NCBI RefSeq assembly: GCF_029854215.1
Contig: NZ_CP122961.1
Location: forward strand, 1,922,001 to 1,986,000
Source: Halomonas alkaliantarctica
GTDB taxonomy: Bacteria; Pseudomonadota; Gammaproteobacteria; Pseudomonadales; Halomonadaceae
Length of the DNA: 64,000 nt
Direction: 5' to 3'
Part shown: positions 27,176-37,331 of the stretch, piece by piece
Layout of the letters: each line of letters opens with the position of its first letter
Numbering within the stretch: position 1 is the first letter of the stretch
Position numbers and translations under genes: made by a program
The notes under the pieces: generated by a model
The model's input: only the letters and a program-made list of their open reading frames with translations
Told to the model about the DNA's origin: nothing
Databases searched by the model: none

Positions 27176-27526
27176 TTATTTCAACATGTTCAAGTACTGG
27201 CGCAGCACTTCGGCATTATTACGGTGCTCTTCCTTAGAGGCAAATACCAGAGTAACTCGCTCTTTACTGGCACGTTGTGCAAGATCACGAAGAGACTCGC
27301 GATAAGAGGTTAACTCTTTTAGATAGCGACGGCGAAAGCCACTCCAGTCGAGAGAGCCATTATGAAATCCTTTGCGAAGCTCGCTGCTTGGCGCGACCTC
27401 CTTGCGCCATTCATCGATTTTGGCTTCCTCCTTGGACACCCCACGCGGCCAGATCCTGTCGACAAGGACACGATAACCATCCTGGCTGTGAGGTGAGTCG
27501 TAGGCACGCTTTAATTCAATATTCAT
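27176..27526 (-). CDS. DUF488 family protein (YeaO-like)
   Basis: A 116-aa cytoplasmic protein of the DUF488 family. The conserved blocks are IELKRAYDSP, GYRVLVDRIWPRGVSKEEAKIDEW, KEVAPSSELRKGFHN and RVTLVFASKEEHRNNAEVL. The family is widespread and without proved biochemistry; the conserved RxWPRG and Asp/Glu residues suggest an enzyme. ATG 27526 follows GAGATAACG. It is 69 bp downstream of the Yip1 gene on the same strand. Confidence 0.85.
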   Translation of the reverse strand: MNIELKRAYDSPHSQDGYRVLVDRIWPRGVSKEEAKIDEWRKEVAPSSELRKGFHNGSLDWSGFRRRYLKELTSYRESLRDLAQRASKERVTLVFASKEEHRNNAEVLRQYLNMLK

Positions 27527-27595
27527 CGTTATCTCGCAAGTCAATGAGATTGCTTTTAAGCCTAGCTAGTGAGTCGCTCCCTCTCTACTTGAATC

Positions 27596-28162
27596 CTAGT
27601 AAGCCCAGACAATCGCCATCAGCAAGCCCCATGCCAGCACCCCGGCAGCCATCACGGTGTAAGTAGCGGACATTGTTGTAACGTCATTCGCAGAGCGTTT
27701 ACACAGAGCCTGCAGACCGTGGTAGACCAAACTGCAAGAGATGCCCAGTGCCACCAGTACCACCAGCGCATTGAACAACAGACTGGGGATCAGCAGGGCG
27801 ATCGCTGCTGACCACAGTGGCAAAGGTGCCAGGGCTGCCAACAGATAAGCGTCGTGGTAGCTAATTGAGAGATCGCGATCGCTATTGACCACCGCGTGAA
27901 TTAGCCAGCCCATTACGAAGAAGGTGAGCAGCTCGGCCAGGAACAGAATGGTAGTGATGAAACGCCACTGCCGGTCAGCGAAACCCGTGGTGAAGATATC
28001 CCCATAGTGGGAACCCGCGTAATAGAGCATCACGGGGGGTAACAACGACATGGGCAACACGATGCACCAAGCGAGAGTGGCGATTGAAGGATGGCGTTGC
28101 TGGAGATCTTTCCATCCCGCTAAATGGGTAAAGGGCAGTTGAATAATAGTTAGAGGATTCAT
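27596..28162 (-). CDS. Yip1 family inner membrane protein
   Basis: A 188-aa membrane protein, opening PLTIIQLPFTHLAGWKDLQ, the typical amphipathic N-terminus of bacterial Yip1 proteins. About five hydrophobic segments follow, including LPMSLLPPVMLYYAGSHYGD and AYLLAALAPLPLW. It is the intact paralogue of the frameshifted gene at 8970-9534, about two-thirds identical by eye through the membrane part. It is divergent from the P450 gene, with a perfect palindrome between. Role unknown. Confidence 0.85.
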   Translation of the reverse strand: MNPLTIIQLPFTHLAGWKDLQQRHPSIATLAWCIVLPMSLLPPVMLYYAGSHYGDIFTTGFADRQWRFITTILFLAELLTFFVMGWLIHAVVNSDRDLSISYHDAYLLAALAPLPLWSAAIALLIPSLLFNALVVLVALGISCSLVYHGLQALCKRSANDVTTMSATYTVMAAGVLAWGLLMAIVWAY

Positions 28163-28202
28163 TGTCTGGTCTCGCAGTCAGTTGTGATCGTTGTGGGTTT
28201 AA

Positions 28203-28221
28203 AATATCATGCCATGATATT
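28203..28221. promoter_or_regulatory. Perfect 9-bp palindrome between Yip1 and P450 genes
   Basis: AATATCATG-C-CATGATATT, exact symmetry around a single C. It is 41 bp before the Yip1 ATG and 71 bp before the P450 ATG, so one bound regulator could control both directions. A close relative is at 9575-9589 next to the MarR gene. Confidence 0.65.
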
Positions 28222-28291
28222 ATATTTTAATGATTAGGACTCTTACGGGGTTCTGTCAAGAGATAGCCAGCTTTTATCTTTAGGAGATATC

Positions 28292-29455
28292 ATGAGCGAT
28301 AGGAATCAGAAAGATTGGAACCCCCGCGCGGAGAGTGTTCTGGATGATCAAATCGCTGCTTATGATGAAATGCGCGGTCGTTGTCCGGTGGCTTTCAGCG
28401 ACTACCTGCAGTGGTCGCTTTTCCGTCACGAAGATGTGATGCGTGTACTCAATGACCACGATACCTTCAGTAACGCGGCAAGCCGTCACCTGTCGGTGCC
28501 TAATGCTATGGATCCTCCCGAGCATACCCACTTTCGCCGGATCATTGAGCCCTACTTCGGCCCTACTGCCATGCGCGAATTCGCTCCCCAGTGCCGGGCC
28601 ATCGCCGAGGCAGTAGTGGGGCGACTACCTTTCGATGGTGAAGTGGAGGCAATGACTGAAATGGGCCAAGACTTTGCTCTGGAAATTCAGTGTGCCTTCA
28701 TGGGATGGCCGACCCGCCTGCATGAGCCGCTGCGCGACTGGGTGAAGCGACAGCAGGCAGCCACGCTGGCGGGTGACCGGGAAGCATTAGGCGGGCTGGC
28801 GCTGGAATTTGACGGCGTAATTCGCGAGCAATTGGTAAGCCGTCGAGCCATGGGGGATGCCGCGCCGGACGACGTGACCACCAGGATCATGCAAGAAACG
28901 GTAGAAGGGCGCCCGCTTAGCGACGAGGAGATCGTCAGCATCCTGCGTAACTGGACGGTAGGAGAGCTCGGAACTATCTCGGCAAGCATCGGTATTCTGA
29001 TGAACTACCTGGCCCTCAACCCCGAACTACAGGCACGCCTGCGCGACGAGCCATCATTATTAACAGCCGCCATTGACGAAATCCTGCGACTCGACGCGCC
29101 GTTGATGTCTAACAGACGCATCACCACCTGCCCAGTGGAAATTGGCGGGCGGCACTTGGCGGCCGGAGAGCGTCTGACTATTCTGTGGGGGTCGGCTAAC
29201 CGTGACGAGGCTGTGTTTAGCAATCCCGACAAGGTGAATCTGGATCGCGATCCCAAGGACAACCTGCTTTACGGTGCTGGCATTCATGTTTGCCCCGGCG
29301 CTCCGCTTGCACGCATGGAACTACAGTTCTTCATGGAGGCGCTGTTAGAAGCAGCCGTTGAGCTGGCCCCCATACCAGAACGCCCTGCTGTACGCGCTCT
29401 TTATCCCGCGGGTGGTTATTCTGCTGTACCGCTAATATGCTATCAGCGCCAGTAA
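28292..29455 (+). CDS. Cytochrome P450 with unusual I-helix
   Basis: A 387-aa soluble bacterial-type P450. The heme-ligand loop is YGAGIHVCPGAPLARME with Cys334; ExxR is Glu263-Arg266 (EILR); DPPEHTHFRRIIEPYF is the usual N-terminal block. In the I-helix the conserved Thr is kept (Thr228 in VGELGTISAS), but the residue before it, normally Asp or Glu, is Gly227, so the acid-alcohol pair for O2 activation is broken. Fungal P450nor, a nitric oxide reductase, also lacks this acid (AGNAT). It sits between nos and nir genes. ATG 28292 has TTTAGGAG upstream. Substrate unknown. Confidence 0.9.
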   Translation: MSDRNQKDWNPRAESVLDDQIAAYDEMRGRCPVAFSDYLQWSLFRHEDVMRVLNDHDTFSNAASRHLSVPNAMDPPEHTHFRRIIEPYFGPTAMREFAPQCRAIAEAVVGRLPFDGEVEAMTEMGQDFALEIQCAFMGWPTRLHEPLRDWVKRQQAATLAGDREALGGLALEFDGVIREQLVSRRAMGDAAPDDVTTRIMQETVEGRPLSDEEIVSILRNWTVGELGTISASIGILMNYLALNPELQARLRDEPSLLTAAIDEILRLDAPLMSNRRITTCPVEIGGRHLAAGERLTILWGSANRDEAVFSNPDKVNLDRDPKDNLLYGAGIHVCPGAPLARMELQFFMEALLEAAVELAPIPERPAVRALYPAGGYSAVPLICYQRQ

Positions 29456-29539
29456 ATCGGGCGGCTCGTGACGTAGATTCGTCCGCCAACGGTAGATTTG
29501 CAGCAGTACCAGTATTCGTTAGCCCCCTCCACTGATGAC

Positions 29540-30739
29540 TTATAGACCTATGCGATGAGCCCGATCAGTAAAGAAGATTCCACTGGGCGATTCGCTTTCC
29601 AAGCGCTTTACTTCCTGCAGGGTGTGGGTGTCGTAAACCGTTACTCGGTTGCTGTCCCTGGCGGAGATCCAGACGTGCTCACCCCGCGGAGTGAACTCCA
29701 TGTGCAGTACCGCTTTACCAGGAGACAGAGTTGTCACGATAGCGCGCGTTTCTGTATCGATAACCTGTACTACATCGTTATCAGGGTGTGCAAAACTGAC
29801 CCAGACCTGATGTTGATCCGGCCGGCTCATTACGAAAATGGGTTGGCCTTGAACTGGTATGCGGCCAGTTAGTGCCCAATCCTCTTTATTGGCGATCAGT
29901 ATTTCATGTCGGCCTACCGCAGGTAGCCAGGCTTCGTCTCCTGCCATGGCCCAACCTTCCAAATGGGGCATTTTGTAGACGGGCAAACGTTCTTCGCCGC
30001 GCCCATAGTCGGTCAATATGTGCTGTACACCAGCTTCGGTGTGCCATAGGTCGAGCAGGGTCAGGCCGTCCTCACCAAATAGACCGGCAATGTAATAGCG
30101 TCCGCTTGGGTCGATCAGGGCGTCATAGGGATTTTTCCCAACATCGGTGAAGCGGGTCAGCTCGGGTGTAGCTCCGTTCATATCGACGACATGAATCTCC
30201 CCCGCATCGAACAAACTGTATACGAAACGGTTACCGGGAGCGTCGACCAGGCCCACCACTTTAGAGCGTTGCTGGTCACCGTTTTCATCGGTCCAGGTAG
30301 CGGGGATATCAGCTACCAATTCAAGATTGTCGCTGCTAAAGAGTTTTACCCCGCCTGGCTCATAGTTGGCCACGGCCACTAGCTGGCCATCCTGAGAAAT
30401 CGCGCCACCGATGCTATTGCCTGATTGCAAGATGCGCGCCGTGATCTCACCGGTTAACAAGTCGACTTTGCTAAGCCCACCATCACGGCCGAAGACAAAG
30501 GCGTAGCGCGCATCACGTGAGAACTTTACGGAGGCGTGTGAAAGATCACCCAATCCTTCCACTTGATCGACAATTTGCTGCTGGCTGGTGTTCGCCAAAG
30601 CGAGACTACCAGTGGCGCGCTCTACGATAACGCCGAGATCCCCAGTACCCTGAAGTGACTCGGGCGCTGTCTGACAGCCAGCGAGTAGGAATAGAAAAAT
30701 TACACCTGCTAAAGGGCTGAATATTGAATTTAAGGTCAT
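29540..30739 (-). CDS. nirF: Heme d1 biosynthesis protein NirF
   Basis: A 399-aa protein related to the d1 propeller domain of NirS but without a c-heme motif. It has a lipoprotein signal ending FLLAGC. Propeller repeats are visible, such as VKFSRDARYAFVFGRDGGLSKVDLLTGE and GGAISQDGQLVAVANYEPGG. NirF is needed for a late step of heme d1 synthesis and interacts with NirN and NirS. ATG 30739 has GGAG upstream. It follows nirC by 13 bp in a two-gene unit divergent from nirS, unlike the usual single nirS-first operon. Confidence 0.92.
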   Translation of the reverse strand: MTLNSIFSPLAGVIFLFLLAGCQTAPESLQGTGDLGVIVERATGSLALANTSQQQIVDQVEGLGDLSHASVKFSRDARYAFVFGRDGGLSKVDLLTGEITARILQSGNSIGGAISQDGQLVAVANYEPGGVKLFSSDNLELVADIPATWTDENGDQQRSKVVGLVDAPGNRFVYSLFDAGEIHVVDMNGATPELTRFTDVGKNPYDALIDPSGRYYIAGLFGEDGLTLLDLWHTEAGVQHILTDYGRGEERLPVYKMPHLEGWAMAGDEAWLPAVGRHEILIANKEDWALTGRIPVQGQPIFVMSRPDQHQVWVSFAHPDNDVVQVIDTETRAIVTTLSPGKAVLHMEFTPRGEHVWISARDSNRVTVYDTHTLQEVKRLESESPSGIFFTDRAHRIGL

Positions 30740-30752
30740 GGCAACTCCAGCG

Positions 30753-31085
30753 TTAACGCTTTAAAGGATTGTTGTGTTGCAGTTGATCTGCTAACCAGCG
30801 AGCCTCCTTTTCACTAAGCAATCCCCCCCAGCTGGGCATTGCGGTACCGGGAATGCCCAGCAGGATCAAACTGGCTAGGCCATCACGCGTATAGCGGTTC
30901 ATGCGCTCTTGGGATAGGGCGGGCCCCAGCCCTCCCTTTAACCTCATGCCATGGCATGAGCCGCAATCCTGGTAGAGCAGTATCTCCAGCTCTTCCTCAC
31001 GCTCCTGTGCGATATCCGAAGCTGAGCTCTGAAGGCTAACCAGCCCCAAAATACAGAACCAAAGAATGCGAATTAGGAGTGACAT
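30753..31085 (-). CDS. nirC: c-type cytochrome NirC
   Basis: A 110-aa periplasmic monoheme cytochrome: signal peptide (MSLLIRILWFCILGLVSLQS) and heme motif CGSCH (Cys41, Cys44, His45) followed by GMRLKGGLGPALSQE; the axial Met is probably in AMPSWGG. NirC can donate electrons to NirS and assists its maturation. ATG 31085 follows GGAGTCGCC. First gene of nirCF. Confidence 0.9.
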   Translation of the reverse strand: MSLLIRILWFCILGLVSLQSSASDIAQEREEELEILLYQDCGSCHGMRLKGGLGPALSQERMNRYTRDGLASLILLGIPGTAMPSWGGLLSEKEARWLADQLQHNNPLKR

Positions 31086-33157
<2,072 letters not shown>

Positions 33158-33167
33158 GCCGTGCAAT

Positions 33168-33190
33168 GCAGCAGTCCGCTGGGCTGCTGC
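33168..33190 (+). terminator. Hairpin between nirS and nirD (partial terminator)
   Basis: GCAGCAG-TCC pairs with GGG-CTGCTGC around GCT (10 pairs, one wobble), followed by only CTTTG. A weak tail suggests attenuation or mRNA protection, leaving nirS transcript in excess over nirDLGHJEN. Confidence 0.5.
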
Positions 33191-33231
33191 CTTTGCCCGC
33201 CAGTAGCACATGATAAAAGTGAGCTCTGCCG

Positions 33232-33717
33232 ATGCATTGTCATTCCCATGATCTCGATTCGCTAGATCGTCGTTTAATCGATTGTTACCAGCGCAACTTG
33301 CCGGTTTGTTCTCGGCCATTTTTAGCCATGGCTGCACGCCTCGATACAACCGAAGAACAGGTGATCGTCCGTCTGCAACGGCTGCAAGAGTTGGGTGTTC
33401 TGAGCCGTGTCGGGCCCGTTTTCGATCATGCCTTAGCTGGCGCCAGTCTGTTGGCCGCCGTTGCCGTGCCCGAAGATCAACGCGATGCTTTTGCAGAGCT
33501 CATTAATCAAGCCCCTGGGGTGAATCATAATTACGCTCGGGAGCACTATTACAACCTGTGGTTTGTGATGACCGCCGCTGAGGAAAAAAGCCTTGTCGAG
33601 GCCCTTAAACGTCTGGAGGCCATACTCGATCGGAAAATTCTGCGTCTCCCCATGTTGGAAAGTTTCCACATCGACCTAGCGTTCACGATTCCCTGGACTG
33701 AGCTGGAGGAAGCATGA
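33232..33717 (+). CDS. nirD: Siroheme decarboxylase subunit NirD (Lrp/AsnC-like)
   Basis: A 161-aa protein with an AsnC-type winged helix (LDSLDRRLIDCYQRNLPVCSRPF) and a C-terminal RAM-like domain. NYAREHYYNLWFVMTA is the NirD/NirG signature. With NirL, NirG and NirH it decarboxylates siroheme to didecarboxysiroheme in heme d1 synthesis; it does not act as a gene regulator. The stop overlaps the nirL start by four bases. Confidence 0.92.
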   Translation: MHCHSHDLDSLDRRLIDCYQRNLPVCSRPFLAMAARLDTTEEQVIVRLQRLQELGVLSRVGPVFDHALAGASLLAAVAVPEDQRDAFAELINQAPGVNHNYAREHYYNLWFVMTAAEEKSLVEALKRLEAILDRKILRLPMLESFHIDLAFTIPWTELEEA

Positions 33718-34265
33718 TGACCGCTACACCGCTTGCCAGAGTAAATGATTGCCAACAACTCAATGCACCCTGCGCGCATAGTAAGTTGCGGGCGCTTCTC
33801 GAGCAGGGTTTGCCGCTAACCCCGCACCCTTGGCAGGTGCTGGCTGAACAGTGTGGACTAGAGGAAGCCGAGGTCATGGGCTGCGTTAAGCGGTGGCGGG
33901 AAGAAAAGCTGATCAAGCGTCTGGGGCTGGTGGTGCGCCATCGTCGCCTGGGTATCGACGCCAACGCTATGGTGGTCTGGAACGTTCCTGATGAATTGGT
34001 AACGCGCGTAGGGCAGGCGTTGGCCAAAGAAACCATCGTCACGCTGTGCTACCGGCGTCCTCGCCGACTACCCGACTGGCCGTTCAATCTCTTCTGCATG
34101 ATTCATGGCGTTAAACGCGAGGCGGTTATGGCGCAACTGGAGACGCTCGTTGAGCGCCTTGGTTTGGCTGAAATAGAGCATCAGGTGTTGTTCAGTCAAC
34201 ATGCCTATCGCCAGTGTGGTGGTAGTTATGCCTTAAGGAGAAACGATGAACTTCCTGGAGTTTGA
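33714..34265 (+). CDS. nirL: Siroheme decarboxylase subunit NirL
   Basis: A 183-aa partner of NirD with the same fold. IKRLGLVVRHRRLG and CYRRPRRLPDWPFNLFCMIHG mark the NirL/NirH type; the conserved His in VVRHRRLG lies in the catalytic region of the family. GAGGA precedes the ATGATG start. It overlaps nirG by 20 bp. Confidence 0.92.
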   Translation: MMTATPLARVNDCQQLNAPCAHSKLRALLEQGLPLTPHPWQVLAEQCGLEEAEVMGCVKRWREEKLIKRLGLVVRHRRLGIDANAMVVWNVPDELVTRVGQALAKETIVTLCYRRPRRLPDWPFNLFCMIHGVKREAVMAQLETLVERLGLAEIEHQVLFSQHAYRQCGGSYALRRNDELPGV

Positions 34266-34704
34266 TGCCCAAGATCGTGCCATCGTCAACCGCTTGCAAA
34301 ACGGTTTACCACTCGTGCTTCACCCTTACGCAGCCGTTGCTGAGGAACTCGGTGTTTCAGAGGAGGAGTTGCTTGCACGTCTGACGCGACTTCGTGATAG
34401 CGGTGTACTTAGTCGTTTCGGCCCCATGTACCACGCCGAGCGAATGGGCGGTGGCTTGACCCTGGCAGCCCTGGCGGTTCCGGAAGCGGACTATGAGCGT
34501 GTTGTGGAGATCCTCAACAATGTTCCCGAAGTCGCTCATAACTATCGCCGCGAACACACGTTAAATATGTGGTTTGTACTGGCGACCGAGTCGTCGGAAC
34601 GTATCCCTCAGGTAGTAACCGATATAGAAGTAGCGACTGGCCTGCCGGTGTTCAATATGCCCAAAGAGAGGGAATTTTATGTCCGAGTTCATTTGTCCGT
34701 CTGA
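34246..34704 (+). CDS. nirG: Siroheme decarboxylase subunit NirG
   Basis: A 152-aa NirD paralogue (NYRREHTLNMWFVLATE signature). AAGGAG lies six bases before ATG 34246. It overlaps nirL by 20 bp and nirH by 26 bp, so the four subunits should be made in coupled amounts. Confidence 0.92.
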   Translation: MNFLEFDAQDRAIVNRLQNGLPLVLHPYAAVAEELGVSEEELLARLTRLRDSGVLSRFGPMYHAERMGGGLTLAALAVPEADYERVVEILNNVPEVAHNYRREHTLNMWFVLATESSERIPQVVTDIEVATGLPVFNMPKEREFYVRVHLSV

Positions 34705-35245
34705 CATCAACAAGACGGGTGCCACGAGCCTGGACGAGCGGGATCGGGCCATCGTGCTGGCCACACAGGAAGGCCTGCCGCTGGTTGCCGACCCATGGGC
34801 CGCCGTGGGCGAGCAGGTGGGTATGAGCGGTAACGAGGTGCTCTCTCGCATGCAGACCATGCTCGAGCGCGGGGTAATCCGCCGCATTGCCGCAGTGCCC
34901 AACCATTACCGCTTGGGTTACGTAGCTAACGGTATGACAGTGTGGGACGTAGCGGATGCCGAGGTCGAGCGGTTGGGTCGAGAAGTTGCAACAATCGAAG
35001 GGGTTAGTCATTGCTACCAGCGCCCCCGCCATCGGCCTTATTGGCCGTATAACCTTTTCGCGATGCTACATGGTCGAACCCGTGAAGACGTTGAACGACA
35101 AGCTCAGGTGCTTCGCGATTGCCTGGGAGATGCATGTCACGACCATCGTATTCTCTACAGTACGCGCATATTAAAAAAAACCGGATTACGCCTTACCGGT
35201 AAAGATGCCCAGACCGTTAGCACTGAGAATGACGCGCGAGGCTGA
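34679..35245 (+). CDS. nirH: Siroheme decarboxylase subunit NirH
   Basis: A 188-aa NirL paralogue: IRRIAAVPNHYRLGYVANGM and CYQRPRHRPYWPYNLFAMLHG. The nirDL and nirGH pairs look like a tandem duplication. GAGGGAA precedes ATG 34679; the stop is 24 bp before the nirJ start. Confidence 0.92.
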   Translation: MSEFICPSDINKTGATSLDERDRAIVLATQEGLPLVADPWAAVGEQVGMSGNEVLSRMQTMLERGVIRRIAAVPNHYRLGYVANGMTVWDVADAEVERLGREVATIEGVSHCYQRPRHRPYWPYNLFAMLHGRTREDVERQAQVLRDCLGDACHDHRILYSTRILKKTGLRLTGKDAQTVSTENDARG

Positions 35246-35269
35246 GCCTTGCGGCACAAGGAGAGCACC

Positions 35270-36469
35270 ATGTTCCGCGTTACTCGATATATCAAGACCC
35301 TGTTGAACCCAGGCCCTATTCCCCCGTTGCGCAAGCCCCCAGGTCCCGTGGTGATCTGGAACCTGATTCGCCGCTGTAACCTGACGTGCAAACACTGCTA
35401 CACCGTCTCTGCCGATATTGACTTCAAAGGCGAGCTGACCACCTCCGAAGCGCATGAGGTGCTCAACGATTTACAGCGCTTCCATGTCCCGGCGTTGATT
35501 CTTTCCGGCGGTGAGCCATTAATGCGCCCGGATATATTCGAACTTTCCCGCAGAGCGCGAGAATTGGGTATCTACACCGGTCTTTCAACCAACGGCACAT
35601 TAATTACCGAAGCCAACATCGATGAGATCGCCAATGTCGGCTACGACTATATCGGCATCAGTATCGATGGCCTGGAAGACACCCACGACACCATTCGTCA
35701 ACGCAAGGGGGCGTTTCATGAGTCGATGCACGCGGTGAAACTATGCAAGCAGAGGGGCATTAAGGTAGGGCTTCGCTTTACCTTGACCCGGGAAAACTAC
35801 GAGCAGTTTGGCGATATTCTTACGCTGCTCGATGAGCACGATATCGACAAGTTCTATCTCTCACATCTCAACTACGGTGGACGTGGCAGGCGCCACAGCA
35901 AGCAAGACGCCTGGTACCAAATGACCCGCGATACCATGACGCGCTTATTTGATCACTGTCACGGTGAGCTCAAACGTGGAGTAGAGCGCGAATACGTCAC
36001 CGGCAACAACGACGCCGACGGCCCCTTCTTACTACAGTGGGCCGAGCGGCATTTCCCGGCTCAAGCCGATGCGCTGCATCAACGCCTGGAGAACTGGGGC
36101 GGCAACGCCTCTGGTGAACATATTGCCAATATTGACAACCTGGGTACGGTGCATCCCGATACTTTCTGGTGGGATCACGCCCTGGGTAATGTTCGTCAGC
36201 GGCGTTTTTCGGACATCTGGCGAGATACCCGCGACCCATTGATGGCGGGTTTTCGTCAGCGCCCCCGCCCGGTGAAAGGCCGCTGCAGCGCCTGTCGATA
36301 CCTAAATATCTGCAATGGCAATACCCGAGTGCGTGCCTGGAAGGTCAGCGGCGACCCCTGGGAAGAAGATCCCGGTTGTTACCTGACCAACCTGGAAATC
36401 GGTGTGGAAGGTAAGTCGTCACGACGCATTGACGCTCCTTTTGCTGCTATTTCTGCCATCGAGCTTTAG
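35270..36469 (+). CDS. nirJ: Radical SAM heme d1 biosynthesis enzyme NirJ
   Basis: A 399-aa radical SAM protein with the CNLTCKHC cluster motif (Cys36, Cys40, Cys43), GGEPLMRPD for SAM binding, and a C-terminal SPASM-like cysteine set (GRCSACRYLNICNGN...DPGCYL) for an auxiliary Fe-S cluster. NirJ removes the two propionates of didecarboxysiroheme, leaving the precursor of the d1 oxo groups. ATG 35270 follows AAGGAG. Confidence 0.95.
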   Translation: MFRVTRYIKTLLNPGPIPPLRKPPGPVVIWNLIRRCNLTCKHCYTVSADIDFKGELTTSEAHEVLNDLQRFHVPALILSGGEPLMRPDIFELSRRARELGIYTGLSTNGTLITEANIDEIANVGYDYIGISIDGLEDTHDTIRQRKGAFHESMHAVKLCKQRGIKVGLRFTLTRENYEQFGDILTLLDEHDIDKFYLSHLNYGGRGRRHSKQDAWYQMTRDTMTRLFDHCHGELKRGVEREYVTGNNDADGPFLLQWAERHFPAQADALHQRLENWGGNASGEHIANIDNLGTVHPDTFWWDHALGNVRQRRFSDIWRDTRDPLMAGFRQRPRPVKGRCSACRYLNICNGNTRVRAWKVSGDPWEEDPGCYLTNLEIGVEGKSSRRIDAPFAAISAIEL

Positions 36470-36482
36470 CCAAGGTGCTGTT

Positions 36483-37331
36483 ATGACATCCCACCGTGTT
36501 TCCTATGATCTGAAAGAGGCACCTCTGGCGCCCGGCGAAGTGGCGATTATCGGTGCTGGGCCTGGCGACCCCGGTCTGCTCTCACTTCGTGCCTTAGCGT
36601 TGATTGAACAAGCCGACAGCCTGGTTTTTGACCGATTGGTTTCCAAGGAGGTTTTGGCGCTGTCCAGCCCCGGCGCGCAGCGCTTTTATGTGGGCAAGGC
36701 CTCGCGTTGCCATGCCTTGACCCAGGAGCAGACCAACGCCTTGCTAGTGCGTCTGGCGGGTAAGGGAGAGCGGGTCGTGCGGCTGAAGGGGGGCGACCCC
36801 TATATTTTTGGCCGTGGCGGCGAGGAGGCGGAAATTATGGTCGAGAATGGGATTCCTTTCCGCGTGGTGCCAGGTATTACCTCGGCTCAAGGGTGCGCAG
36901 CCTACGGTGGTTTTCCCCTGACCCATCGTGACTATGCCCAGAGCGTCACTTTCGTCACCGGGCATTGCAAAGGGGACGGTGAGCTGGCCTTGAACTGGCA
37001 GGCCCTGGCTGTGCCACATCAAACGTTGGTGTTCTATATGGGATTGGCCAATGCCGTGATGATCAGCGACCAGCTGCAGACCTTCGGTCTACCGGCCAAC
37101 CATCCGGTCGCCCTAGTAGAGCGGGGAACAACGCCTGAGCAGCGCCAGGTAATCACCTGTCTGGGCGAGTTGGTCAAGACGATTGATGAGCAGGGATTTC
37201 GGCCGCCAACGTTAATCGTGGTGGGTGAGGTGGTGCAATTGGCCAAGGTTCTGAACCAGGCGATCCCCGAGGAAGTGTTTTGCGCCAGCGGCGAAACGCT
37301 GGAGCTGGCTCAAGAGCGAGTTGCCCTGTGA
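36483..37331 (+). CDS. nirE: Uroporphyrinogen-III C-methyltransferase NirE
   Basis: A 282-aa SUMT-type methyltransferase: IIGAGPGDPGLLSLRAL at the start, VRLKGGDPYIFGRGGEEAE and VVPGITSAQGCAAYGGFPLTHR in the middle. It makes precorrin-2 dedicated to heme d1. ATG 36483 follows AAGG by seven bases. Its stop overlaps the GTG start of nirN. Confidence 0.94.
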   Translation: MTSHRVSYDLKEAPLAPGEVAIIGAGPGDPGLLSLRALALIEQADSLVFDRLVSKEVLALSSPGAQRFYVGKASRCHALTQEQTNALLVRLAGKGERVVRLKGGDPYIFGRGGEEAEIMVENGIPFRVVPGITSAQGCAAYGGFPLTHRDYAQSVTFVTGHCKGDGELALNWQALAVPHQTLVFYMGLANAVMISDQLQTFGLPANHPVALVERGTTPEQRQVITCLGELVKTIDEQGFRPPTLIVVGEVVQLAKVLNQAIPEEVFCASGETLELAQERVAL

